Positions 33,551 to 42,920 of a DNA stretch of 43,757 bases are shown piece by piece (position 1 is the stretch's first letter; each line of letters begins with the position of its first letter). This DNA is from Hyphomicrobiales bacterium. GTDB lineage: Bacteria; Pseudomonadota; Alphaproteobacteria; Rhizobiales; Rhizobiaceae. A program made the translations under genes and the position numbers. The notes beneath the pieces are model-generated. The model was not told where the DNA came from. It did no database searches and saw nothing but the letters and a program-made list of their open reading frames with translations. The stretch spans positions 1 to 43,757 of the forward strand of contig JAFKJY010000079.1 in NCBI GenBank assembly GCA_017305835.1, read 5' to 3'.

Positions 33551-35134
33551 CTATTCGAGAAACTTGACCGGATCGACGGGCGTCGAGTTCTTGCGCACCT
33601 CGAAGTGCAGCTTGGGCGTGTCGGCATTGCCGCTCAGACCCGAGCGCGCGATCTCCTGGCCGCGCCGCACGGTGTCGCCGCGCGAGACCTCGATGTTGCT
33701 GGCGTGGCCGTAGACGGTCACCAGCCCGTTCTCGTGGCGCACCAGCACCGTCTTGCCGAAATCCTTCAGCCCGTCGCCGGCATAGATGACGACGCCGTTC
33801 TCGGCCGCCTTGATCGGCGTGCCCTCCGGCACCGCGATGTCGATGCCGTCATTCTTCTTGTCGCCGCTGGCGCCGCCGAAGCCGGTGATCACCCGCCCGC
33901 GCACCGGCCAGCGCATGCGGCCGATGCCGGACGCGTCGGGCGCCGAGGCCTGCTGCTCGATCGCCTGCTCGATGCCCTTGTCGTCCTTGCGCGGGGGCGT
34001 GTAGCCGGCGACAGGGTTGACCGGCTTGGCGTCGGCATGGCTGGAGCCGGTGACGATCGGGTCGACGCCCTTGGGCGCCGCCGCACTCGCCACCACCTGC
34101 GCATTCGCCTTGGCGCCCGGCACGACCAGCTTCTGGCCGACGCGGATCAGCGCGTTGTCGAGGCCGTTGGCCTGCCGGATGGCGGCCGTCGAGGTGCCGA
34201 GCTTGCGGGCGATCGACGACAGCGTGTCGCCGGACTGCACCGTGTAGACGGCGCCGGCCGTCGCGGCCGCATTGGCGTTCGCCTGCGCGGGCTTCGGTGC
34301 GGCTGGAGCCGCCTTGCCGTCGAGCCGCTGGCCCTGCGGCAGCACGGCGACGTGCTGCTGCGGCGCCTTGGCGGGCACCGGAAGGTTCTGCTCGCCGGCA
34401 GCGGTGTTGACCGGGTTCGCCGGCTGGGCCGCCGCGGCGCCAAAGACATGGGTCGGCACGACGACGCGCTGGCCGGCCGCGAGCTTGGCGTCCGCCCTCA
34501 GCCCGTTGGCCTTGCCGAGCGCGTCGGCCGGTACGCCGTAGCGGCGCGACAGCGAGGCGACGGTGTCGCCGGCGCGTGCCTCGACCAGCGTCCCGTTGGT
34601 GCTGCTCCAGCCGCTCGCGGTCTGCTGCGGGGCCGGCGCCGCCGGCCGCGCCGGGGCGACTGAGCCGGTGACGGTGCTGTCGAGGCCCTTCGGCGCGCCG
34701 AGCGCCGGCGCGGGCTGCCGCGTCACCGTGTTGCCGGAGGCCGTGACGGTCGGGAAAGGCTGGCGCGGCGCTGCCGCCGGCGGCAGCGGCTGGGCGCTCG
34801 CCTGCGGGAAGGCCTGGCCGACATCGGCCGACGGGACCGGCGCGCCGGGGCGGCGCGAAAGCCCGGCCGGCTGCACCGCCTGCCGGTTGATCGAGCCGGT
34901 ATAGGTGGAATCCACCCCCGCCCCCTGCGGCGGCGTGTAGGGCTGCGGCTGGCCGTAGCCCTGCTGCGCCACCTGGTACTGCGCAGGCTGGGCCGTCGAG
35001 GCCGAATTGGGATAGATCGCGTCCTGGAAGCGCATCGTGCCGGAACTGCATCCGGCGGCTGCCCCCGCGATCGCCAGAACCGCGCCGCTTCGAGCCAGGA
35101 AACGCGCGTGCTGCGTCAAAACCGGAACTCGCAT
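33551..35134 (-). CDS. LysM/M23 lipoprotein, NlpD/DipM-like
   Basis: A 527-residue envelope protein for cell-wall remodelling at division. A lipoprotein signal ends near AAAGCSS; a long Pro/Gln/Ala linker follows, then two LysM domains (VEARAGDTVASLSRRYGV and YTVQSGDTLSSIARKLGT) and a C-terminal M23/LytM domain. In the first zinc-ligand motif the histidine is replaced: the sequence reads KKNDGIDIAVPEG, while the later YGHAS and LHFEVR histidines remain. Such a degenerate site is known from NlpD, which activates amidases rather than cutting. I chose the ATG at 35134, which gives the signal peptide. The serS-surE-pcm genes upstream recall the enterobacterial surE-pcm-nlpD order. Confidence 0.9.
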   Translation of the reverse strand: MRVPVLTQHARFLARSGAVLAIAGAAAGCSSGTMRFQDAIYPNSASTAQPAQYQVAQQGYGQPQPYTPPQGAGVDSTYTGSINRQAVQPAGLSRRPGAPVPSADVGQAFPQASAQPLPPAAAPRQPFPTVTASGNTVTRQPAPALGAPKGLDSTVTGSVAPARPAAPAPQQTASGWSSTNGTLVEARAGDTVASLSRRYGVPADALGKANGLRADAKLAAGQRVVVPTHVFGAAAAQPANPVNTAAGEQNLPVPAKAPQQHVAVLPQGQRLDGKAAPAAPKPAQANANAAATAGAVYTVQSGDTLSSIARKLGTSTAAIRQANGLDNALIRVGQKLVVPGAKANAQVVASAAAPKGVDPIVTGSSHADAKPVNPVAGYTPPRKDDKGIEQAIEQQASAPDASGIGRMRWPVRGRVITGFGGASGDKKNDGIDIAVPEGTPIKAAENGVVIYAGDGLKDFGKTVLVRHENGLVTVYGHASNIEVSRGDTVRRGQEIARSGLSGNADTPKLHFEVRKNSTPVDPVKFLE

Positions 35135-35247
35135 GACTCTACCCGCACCCACTACGAACACAGGCGTCATTAGAGCGCGTTAATCTTACCGGAGCGTTAA
35201 GTTGCTCGAATTCGAGGCAAATTCGCTCGAATCGGAGCGGATGAGGC

Positions 35248-35901
35248 CTACAGCGTGGCGGCGACGCCCCTGGCGAGCGGCTGCAGCCGCACCTCGCCGA
35301 TGTCCTCGCGCTCGAAGCGGCTGCCGAGCTTGGTGAGCTTTGCCAGCGTCTGCACGCCCTCGGCCGGGCCGACCGGCGCGATCATCACGCCGCCGCTGGC
35401 GAGCTGCTCGACGAAGCTGCGCGGCAGCCCGTCGAAGGCCGCCCACGCGACGATGCGGTCGAACGGCCCGTCGGCGGCAGCCCCCGCCGAGCCGTCGGCC
35501 TGGCGGATGATCGCGTTGGCGATGCCGAGCGCGGCAAGCCGCTGCTCGGCTTCCGTGCACAGCGTGCGGTAGCGGTCGAGGGAGAGCACGCGGCCCGAGA
35601 GCCGCGCCAGCAGCGCCGTGGTGAAGCCGGTGCCGGTGCCGATCTCAAGCACGCGGTGGCCGGGCTGCAGAGCCAGCGCGGCGATCACCTTCGCCTGCAT
35701 GTCGATGCCCTCGATCGCCTCGCCGCAGGCGATCGGCAACATGCGGTCGAGCCACATCCCGTCCTGCCACTGGACCGGCACGAAGCCGCGCCGCGGCGTC
35801 GCCTCGATGGCCGAAAACAGCGTCGCGTCGTTCACCCCGGCCGCGCGCAGGCGCAGCAGCACCGCCGCGAACGCCTCCCGGTCGGCCACGGCGCCCGTCA
35901 T
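35248..35901 (-). CDS. pcm: Protein-L-isoaspartate O-methyltransferase
   Basis: Methylates isoaspartyl residues in aged proteins with SAM, starting their repair. It has 217 residues, with the SAM motif [18 protein letters not shown] and the family segments [17 protein letters not shown] and [16 protein letters not shown]. In most members the segment before the SAM motif reads GQTISQP; here it is GEAIEGID, a visible departure also found in some alphaproteobacterial paralogues. The ATG at 35901 overlaps the surE stop (ATGA). A 12-base palindrome CTCGAATTCGAG (35205-35216) lies in the 113 bases before the M23 gene. Confidence 0.9.
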   Translation of the reverse strand: MTGAVADREAFAAVLLRLRAAGVNDATLFSAIEATPRRGFVPVQWQDGMWLDRMLPIACGEAIEGIDMQAKVIAALALQPGHRVLEIGTGTGFTTALLARLSGRVLSLDRYRTLCTEAEQRLAALGIANAIIRQADGSAGAAADGPFDRIVAWAAFDGLPRSFVEQLASGGVMIAPVGPAEGVQTLAKLTKLGSRFEREDIGEVRLQPLARGVAATL

Positions 35902-36656
35902 CCCAGCGTCCGCGCCAGTTGCTGCCTGAACTCGTGCGCGGTCAGGTCGAGATGCAGCGGCGTCACCGCGATGCGGTTGTCGCGCACGGCGGAGATGTCG
36001 CTGCCCGGCACCTCCTCCGGCGGCTCGCGGCCGAAGGCCAGCCAGAAATAGGGGAAGCCGCGCCCGTCCTTGCGCTCGTCGACCCACAGCTTGTGGGCGA
36101 GCCTGCCCTGGCTGGCGACGGCGACGCCCTTGACCTCTTCGGGCAGGCAGCGCGGGAAATTGACGTTGAGCAGCACGCCGCGCGGCAGTTCGAGCCCGAC
36201 CAGCCGGTCGACCAGCTCGGGCCCGTGCGCCTCCGCCACTTCCCAGGGCACCACCCTGCCCTCGTCGATGACGTTGTAGGCCTGCGACAGCGCGATCGAG
36301 CGGATGCCGAGCATCGTGCCCTCCATCGCGCCGGCGACGGTGCCCGAATAGGTCACGTCGTCGGCGACGTTGGCGCCCGAATTGACGCCCGACAGGACGA
36401 GGTCCGGCGGCTCCGGCAGGATCTTGCGCACGCCCATGATGACGCAGTCGGTAGGCGTGCCGCGCAGCGCGAAGCGCTTCTCGCCGATCCGGCGCAACCT
36501 GAGCGGCTCCGACAGCGACAGCGAATGGGCCAGCCCCGACTGGTCGGTCTCCGGCGCCACCACCCAGACGTCCTCGGACAGCGCGCGCGCGATGCGCTCC
36601 AGCACGGCCAGGCCCTCGGCATGGATGCCGTCGTCATTGGTCAGGAGAATGCGCAC
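35898..36656 (-). CDS. surE: 5'/3'-nucleotidase SurE
   Basis: A metal-dependent nucleotidase and exopolyphosphatase of stationary-phase and stress metabolism. It has 252 residues from a GTG start at 36656, chosen because it gives [15 protein letters not shown] at the N-terminus as in all SurE proteins, with the metal-binding pair D8/D9. [23 protein letters not shown] and [27 protein letters not shown] complete the active site. The start is five bases after the serS stop, and the stop overlaps pcm. Confidence 0.96.
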   Translation of the reverse strand: MRILLTNDDGIHAEGLAVLERIARALSEDVWVVAPETDQSGLAHSLSLSEPLRLRRIGEKRFALRGTPTDCVIMGVRKILPEPPDLVLSGVNSGANVADDVTYSGTVAGAMEGTMLGIRSIALSQAYNVIDEGRVVPWEVAEAHGPELVDRLVGLELPRGVLLNVNFPRCLPEEVKGVAVASQGRLAHKLWVDERKDGRGFPYFWLAFGREPPEEVPGSDISAVRDNRIAVTPLHLDLTAHEFRQQLARTLG

Positions 36657-36661
36657 GTCGT

Positions 36662-38107
<1,446 letters not shown>

Positions 38108-38956
38108 CTATTCGGCCGCCGCGCCTTCGCCGGTCGACGGCGCCTCGCCGTCTTCGGCGGCCTTCTTGGCCTCCAGCGCCAGCCTCTGCCGCTCGATGCG
38201 GCGGGCGAGCCAGATCGACACCTCGTAGAGCACCAGCGTGGGCGCGGCGAGGCCGATCTGGCTGATCGGGTCGGGCGGCGTCAGGATCGCGGCGGCCACG
38301 AAGGCGATCACGATCGCGTATTTGCGCTTGCTCGCCAGCCCCTCGGCCGTGATCATCCCCACCCGGGTCATCAGCGACGTCACCACCGGGAGCTGGAACA
38401 CCAGCCCGAAGGAGAAGATCAGCGTCATGATCAGCCCGAGATATTCGGAGACGCGCGGCAAGAGCGAGATCTGGATCTCGTTGCCGGGCCCGACCTGCTG
38501 CATCGACAGGAAGAACCACATCACCATCGGGGTGAAGAAGAAGTAGACCATCGCGCCGCCGAGCAGGAACAGGATCGGCGAGGCGATGAGGAAGGGCCGG
38601 AACGCGGCGCGCTCGTTGCGGTACAGCCCCGGCGCGACGAATTTGTAGATCTGCGCGGCGATCAGCGGGAACGCGATCACCATGCCGCCGAAGGCGGCGA
38701 TCTTGATCTGGGTGAAGAAGAATTCCTGCGGCGCGGTATAGATCAGGTCGACCTTGTTGGGGTCGAGCCCGGCCCATTTCGTCGCCCACTGGAACGGGAT
38801 GACGAGCAGCAGGAACAGGTGCTTGGCGAAGAAGAAGCAGACGAGGAACGCCACCGCGAAGCCGCCGAGCGACCACATCAGCCGCTTGCGCAGCTCGATC
38901 AGGTGCTCGATCAGCGGCGCCGAGGACTTCTCGATCTCGTCTTCTTCGTTGCTCAC
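38108..38956 (-). CDS. tatC: Twin-arginine translocase subunit TatC
   Basis: The six-helix receptor of the Tat pathway that recognises the twin-arginine signal. It has 282 residues: KSSAPLIEHLIELRKRLMWSL at the N-terminus, the first periplasmic loop with TAPQEFFFTQIK, and the later FELPVV-like FGLVFQLPVVTSLMTRVG. The last ~35 residues form an acidic, Glu/Ala-rich cytoplasmic tail. The ATG at 38956 overlaps the tatB stop (ATGA). Confidence 0.96.
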   Translation of the reverse strand: MSNEEDEIEKSSAPLIEHLIELRKRLMWSLGGFAVAFLVCFFFAKHLFLLLVIPFQWATKWAGLDPNKVDLIYTAPQEFFFTQIKIAAFGGMVIAFPLIAAQIYKFVAPGLYRNERAAFRPFLIASPILFLLGGAMVYFFFTPMVMWFFLSMQQVGPGNEIQISLLPRVSEYLGLIMTLIFSFGLVFQLPVVTSLMTRVGMITAEGLASKRKYAIVIAFVAAAILTPPDPISQIGLAAPTLVLYEVSIWLARRIERQRLALEAKKAAEDGEAPSTGEGAAAE

Positions 38957-39588
38957 GCCTTGCCGCCCGTCTTCGAGGTCTTCGCGGATGCGGCCTTCGC
39001 CGGCTTGGCCGCGGCGGCCGTGGCCTTGCGCGCCGGAGCGGGCTTGGCGGCAGCGGCAGTCTTGGGCGCCGCAGCGGCCGGCTTGGCCGTCTTCGGCGCT
39101 GCGGTTGCCTTCGCCGCAGCCGGCTTCGCGGCCTTGGGCGCAGCCGCGCCGTTGGTGGCCGGCGCCGTGGCGGCAACAGCCGCCGCCGTCTCGCCCGGCA
39201 TCGCGTCCGGTCCCGCCTTCAGCGGCTCGGCCGGCACCGGCGTCGCGGCGGCCGGCGTGGCCGATTCATCCGGCTTGGCGGTCGGCTTCATCGCCGCGTC
39301 GACGCCGGCCTTGAGGTCGGCCGCCGCCTTCTCCATCGGGTTGAGCGCCTTGCGGATGTCGGCGGCCGGGTTGAGCTTGCGCATGTCGCTGGCGAGCGTC
39401 TTGACGTCCTCCAGCTCGGCTTCCTTGAGCGCCTCGTCGAACTGCTTGCGGAATTCGCCGGCCATCGAGCGCATCTTGGAGGTGGCCTTGCCGAACGTGC
39501 GCAGCATGCGCGGCAAATCCTTGGGTCCGACGACCACGATCATCACGATCGCGATCACCAGCATCTCGGTCCAGCCGACTTCGAACAT
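38953..39588 (-). CDS. tatB: Twin-arginine translocase subunit TatB
   Basis: Forms the receptor complex with TatC. It has 211 residues. The N-terminal helix starts with MFEVGWTEMLVIAIVMIVVVGPKDLPRMLR, including the conserved Glu and the Gly-Pro hinge, then an amphipathic helix. From about residue 100 onward it is an Ala/Pro/Lys-rich low-complexity tail, longer than in enterobacterial TatB but usual in Rhizobiales. It lies 50 bases after tatA and overlaps tatC. Confidence 0.95.
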   Translation of the reverse strand: MFEVGWTEMLVIAIVMIVVVGPKDLPRMLRTFGKATSKMRSMAGEFRKQFDEALKEAELEDVKTLASDMRKLNPAADIRKALNPMEKAAADLKAGVDAAMKPTAKPDESATPAAATPVPAEPLKAGPDAMPGETAAAVAATAPATNGAAAPKAAKPAAAKATAAPKTAKPAAAAPKTAAAAKPAPARKATAAAAKPAKAASAKTSKTGGKA

Positions 39589-39638
39589 GGCTCAGGCCTT
39601 CCGCAAAATCCGGGGTGGACGCGTAACGCCCGCCCTGA

Positions 39639-39866
39639 TCAGGACTCGCTCGCCTTCTGCTTCGGCGCCTTGACCGGCTCGTCCGCGCGATGCTCCACCG
39701 TCTTGGCGGCAGCGGCGGCGGCCTCGTCCTCCTCGGACATGCCCTTCTTGAAGCTCTTGATGCCCTTGGCCATGTCGCCCATCAGCTCCGGAATCTTGCC
39801 GCGGCCGAAAAGGAGCAGCACGACGACCAGCACGATCAGCCAGTGCCAGATGGAAAAGCTACCCAT
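39639..39866 (-). CDS. tatA: Twin-arginine translocase subunit TatA
   Basis: The pore-forming subunit of the Tat system, 75 residues. It has the short helix [22 protein letters not shown] with the FG hinge, then the amphipathic helix [20 protein letters not shown] and a charged tail. It is the first gene of tatABC. Confidence 0.96.
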   Translation of the reverse strand: MGSFSIWHWLIVLVVVLLLFGRGKIPELMGDMAKGIKSFKKGMSEEDEAAAAAAKTVEHRADEPVKAPKQKASES

Positions 39867-40193
39867 TGTACGCTCTCTCTATTTGGGTTCGTCCGTAGCA
39901 GATTTATGCGCTTTCGCCCTGCCTTTCAAACACAAGCACGTCAGCGCGGCCGATTGTGAGCCAAATGTCGCGCCTGCCCGTGGACAAAGCGCCGCACCCG
40001 GCCCTTGCCCGGAGCGGCACGGAGCCCGGCAGCGCATGCGCCGGCAGCTCGATCCTCCCCAGGAAGCGGCGCGATAGCATCCTCGCGCCGATTTCGCCAG
40101 CATTATCGGCAGGCGAGGCTCGGGAACACCCGGCCGGGCGGCGATTTCGCATGACATTCCAAGGGCTTTGCCGGCGCGCAGCCTGCCCCGGCG
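39867..40193. other. Intergenic region between scpB and tatA
   Basis: About 327 bases with no credible protein gene. It follows scpB and precedes tatA on the same strand, so it should contain the scpB transcript end and the tatABC promoter. I see no T-tailed hairpin and no clear promoter hexamers; a short palindrome CCCGGCCGGG stands near 40130. Confidence 0.5.
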
Positions 40194-40937
40194 TCAATCG
40201 TCCTCGACGCGGGGCGTCAGCAGGCCGAGCTCTTCCAGGTCGATGTCGGTCAGCGGGTCCTCGTCGTCGGCGAGCAGGCCGGGATCGGCCGGCGGCTGCG
40301 GCATCGAGAAGTTCGACGGCATGCGCGACGACAGCAGCCCCGCGCCCTTCAGCTCCTCCATGCCGGGCAGGTCGCGCAGCTCCTCGAGGCCGAAGTGGTC
40401 GAGGAACGTATCGGTCGTGCCGTAGGTCACGGGCCGGCCCGGCGAGCGGCGGCGGCCGCGCATCCTGACCCAGCCCGTCTCCATCAGCGTGTCGAGCGTG
40501 CCCTTGGAGGTCTCGACGCCGCGGATCTCCTCGATCTCGGCGCGCGTCACCGGCTGGTGGTAGGCGATGATCGCCAGCACCTCCAGCGCCGGCCGCGACA
40601 GCTTCTTCTGCTGCACCGTCTCGCGGCTCATCAGGAAGGCGAGGTCGCCGGCGGTGCGGAAGGCCCACGCGTCGCCCGCCTTGACGAGGTTGACGCCGCG
40701 CTTCTCGTAGACCTGCCGCAACTCGGCCATCACGGCGGCGACGTTGACGCCGTCCGGCAGGCGCTCGGCGAGCTGCTTTTCCGTCACCGGCTCGGCGGAG
40801 GCGAAGACGATCGCCTCGGCCATGCGCACGGCTTCCGAGAGCTGCAGCCGCGCCGCCGGGTTGTCGGCGCCCTGCTCGAATCCGTCCTCGTCGTTCATGA
40901 ACGGCATCGCCGCCGCGTTGGCGCCTTCAGTCATCAT
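40194..40937 (-). CDS. scpB: Segregation and condensation protein ScpB
   Basis: A winged-helix partner (kite) that binds the kleisin ScpA in the SMC condensin complex. It has 247 residues. The core shows EAIVFASAEPVTEKQLAERL, LSRPALEVLAIIAYHQPVTRAEIEEIRG and GRRRSPGRPVTYGTTDTFLDHFGL. N- and C-terminal extensions are acidic and low in complexity. The ATG at 40937 overlaps the scpA stop (ATGA); a second ATG follows directly. Confidence 0.95.
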   Translation of the reverse strand: MMTEGANAAAMPFMNDEDGFEQGADNPAARLQLSEAVRMAEAIVFASAEPVTEKQLAERLPDGVNVAAVMAELRQVYEKRGVNLVKAGDAWAFRTAGDLAFLMSRETVQQKKLSRPALEVLAIIAYHQPVTRAEIEEIRGVETSKGTLDTLMETGWVRMRGRRRSPGRPVTYGTTDTFLDHFGLEELRDLPGMEELKGAGLLSSRMPSNFSMPQPPADPGLLADDEDPLTDIDLEELGLLTPRVEDD

Positions 40938-41767
40938 TCCACCTCGGCCGGTAGCGGCTTCTTGCCGGGATTGCGCATATAGAGCGGCGCGAACGGCTCC
41001 TGCTGGCGCACCTCCAGATAGCCCTCGCGCACGAGTTCCAGCGTCGCGGCGAAGGAGCTGGCCACCGCCGTCGCCCGCTCCTCCGGGAACGTCATGTATT
41101 TCAGCAGGAACTGGTCGAGCGCCGTCCAGTCGGCGAAGCTGCCGATCATGCGCGTCAGGATCGCGCGCGCCTCCTTGAGCGACCACACGCCGCGCTTGGC
41201 GATGCGCACATTGGTGATCGCCTGCCGCTGGCGCAGCGCCGCATAGGCGGTCAGCAGGTCGTAGAGCGAGCCCGAATATTCGTTGCGCCGGTCGACGATG
41301 ACCAGCTCCGGCAGGCCGCGCGCGAAGACGTCGCGGCCGAGCCGGTTGCGGTTGACCAGCCGCGCGGCCGCGTCGCGCATCGCCTCCAGCCGCTTCAGTC
41401 GGAACTGCAGCACGGCCGCCATCTCCTCGCCGGTCTCGCCCTGCTCGTCCTGCTGCTTGGGGATCAGCAGCTTGGACTTCAGGTAGGCGAGCCAGGCGGC
41501 CATGACGAGATAGTCGGCGGCGAGCTCCAGCCGCAGCGCCCGCGCATGCTCGACGAAGGCGATGTACTGCTCGACCAGCGCCAGGATCGAGATGCGCGCG
41601 AGGTCGACCTTCTGGCCGCGCGCCAGGTGCAGCAGCAGGTCGAGCGGGCCCTCGAAGCCGGCCACGTCGACGACGAGCTGCGGCTCGCCCGTGGCGCGGT
41701 CCTCGTCGGCCCACAGCCGGTCCATCGGCGTGGGCTGGGCCTGCTTCTTTTCGGCTGCGTCAGCCAA
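40934..41767 (-). CDS. scpA: Segregation and condensation protein ScpA
   Basis: The kleisin subunit that bridges the SMC heads. It has 277 residues from a TTG start at 41767, which gives (M)ADAAEKKQAQPTPMDRLWADED, the form expected in rhizobial ScpA; an ATG at 41725 is the alternative. VVDVAGFEGPLDLLLHLARGQKVDL and ISILALVEQYI mark the N-terminal domain that binds the SMC neck, and the C-terminal winged helix is seen around LVREGYLEVRQQEPFAPLY. The start overlaps the nagZ end by eight bases. Confidence 0.93.
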   Translation of the reverse strand: MADAAEKKQAQPTPMDRLWADEDRATGEPQLVVDVAGFEGPLDLLLHLARGQKVDLARISILALVEQYIAFVEHARALRLELAADYLVMAAWLAYLKSKLLIPKQQDEQGETGEEMAAVLQFRLKRLEAMRDAAARLVNRNRLGRDVFARGLPELVIVDRRNEYSGSLYDLLTAYAALRQRQAITNVRIAKRGVWSLKEARAILTRMIGSFADWTALDQFLLKYMTFPEERATAVASSFAATLELVREGYLEVRQQEPFAPLYMRNPGKKPLPAEVE

Positions 41768-42812
41768 TCCGCTGCCTTTCCTTCGCGGCCGCAACGAGCG
41801 GGCCGCCCATCAGTTCCTCGAACTCCGCACGCGCCGCCTCTTCCGGCGTCGCGTCCGGCGGCGCGATCCGCGCCAGCGCGGCGTTCGCCCGCGCATGCGC
41901 CCTGCCCGCCAGAACCGGCGCGCGGGAGGCCACGGCGCGCGCCTCGTCCATCACGCCGTTGCAGTGAAGCACGACATCGCATCCGGCCGCGACGATTGCA
42001 TCGGTCCGCGCGGCGAAATCCCCAGAAAGTGCCTTCATCGAGACGTCGTCGCTCATCAGCAGCCCGTCGAAGCCGATCTCGCCGCGGACGATCTCGCCGA
42101 TCACCTTGCGGGAGGTGGTCGCGGGCGCGGCCGAATCGATCGCCGCGTAGACGACATGGGCGCTCATCGCCATCGGCATGTCGCTCAACGCCTTGAACGG
42201 CACGAAATCATGGCGGCGCAGCTCCTCCAGCGGCGCGTCCACGCGCGGCAGCGCGAGATGGCTGTCGGCGCCTGCCCTGCCGTGGCCGGGAATATGCTTG
42301 ACGACCGGCAGCACGCCGCCGGCCAGCAGCCCTTCCGCCGCCGCCCGGCCGAGTGCGGCCACCATGGCCGGCTCGCGCCCGTAGGCTCGGTTGCCGATCA
42401 CGTCGTGCGCACCCTCGACAGGCACGTCGAGGACCGGCAGGCAGTCGGCGTTGAAGCCCAGCCGGGAAAGATCGAAGGCGTGCAGCCGCGACATCAGCCA
42501 GGCCGCGCGCAGGCCGGCCTCGCGGTCGCGCCGCCACAGCGCGCCGATTTCGGCCGCCGGCGGATAGCTTGGCGCAAGCGGCGGCCTCAGCCGCTGAACG
42601 CGGCCGCCCTCCTGATCGACGAAGACCGGGGCGTGCGGCCGCCCGACGCAGTCGCGCATCGCCGCGATCAGCGCCCGCACCTGCCCCGCCTCCGCGATGT
42701 TGCGCGCGAAGAGGATGAAGCCCCACGGCCGCTCGGCGCGGAAGAAGGCCCTTTCGTCGGCGTTCAGCTCGGTTCCGGCCGCGCCCAGGATGATCGCTTT
42801 TGATTCGCTCAT
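41760..42812 (-). CDS. nagZ: Beta-N-acetylhexosaminidase NagZ
   Basis: A cytoplasmic family 3 glycosidase that removes GlcNAc from anhydromuropeptides in cell-wall recycling. It has 350 residues. The flexible catalytic loop KHIPGHGRAGADSHLALPRVD carries the acid/base His-Asp dyad, and the nucleophile Asp is in FDGLLMSDDVSMKA. PVFVDQEGGRVQRLRPP is the substrate-binding strand. Its products link to beta-lactamase induction in some bacteria; no ampR or ampC is here. It lies 108 bases after the SPOR gene with a terminator between. Confidence 0.95.
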   Translation of the reverse strand: MSESKAIILGAAGTELNADERAFFRAERPWGFILFARNIAEAGQVRALIAAMRDCVGRPHAPVFVDQEGGRVQRLRPPLAPSYPPAAEIGALWRRDREAGLRAAWLMSRLHAFDLSRLGFNADCLPVLDVPVEGAHDVIGNRAYGREPAMVAALGRAAAEGLLAGGVLPVVKHIPGHGRAGADSHLALPRVDAPLEELRRHDFVPFKALSDMPMAMSAHVVYAAIDSAAPATTSRKVIGEIVRGEIGFDGLLMSDDVSMKALSGDFAARTDAIVAAGCDVVLHCNGVMDEARAVASRAPVLAGRAHARANAALARIAPPDATPEEAARAEFEELMGGPLVAAAKERQRIG

Positions 42813-42868
42813 GCAGGCAAGACTAGAACGGGCCGGCAGCCAAGGGAATCCGCCGCCTCAAAACGGAA

Positions 42869-42897
42869 AGGCCGCCGCGGGAATGCCGCGGCGGCCT
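42869..42897 (-). terminator. GC-rich hairpin after the SPOR gene
   Basis: A perfect 12-base stem (42869-42880 and 42886-42897) with a five-base loop; on the minus strand it is followed by TTCCGTTTTG. It separates the SPOR gene from nagZ, though the T-run is broken. Confidence 0.75.
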
Positions 42898-42920
42898 CGG
42901 ATCTGCGGGGGTCGGGGGCG

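Noticed and set aside
38970..39300. Ala/Lys/Pro repeats in tatB as a tandem DNA repeat
   Set aside because: The repetition is at the amino acid level with varied codons; such tails are common in TatB and no regular DNA unit is seen.
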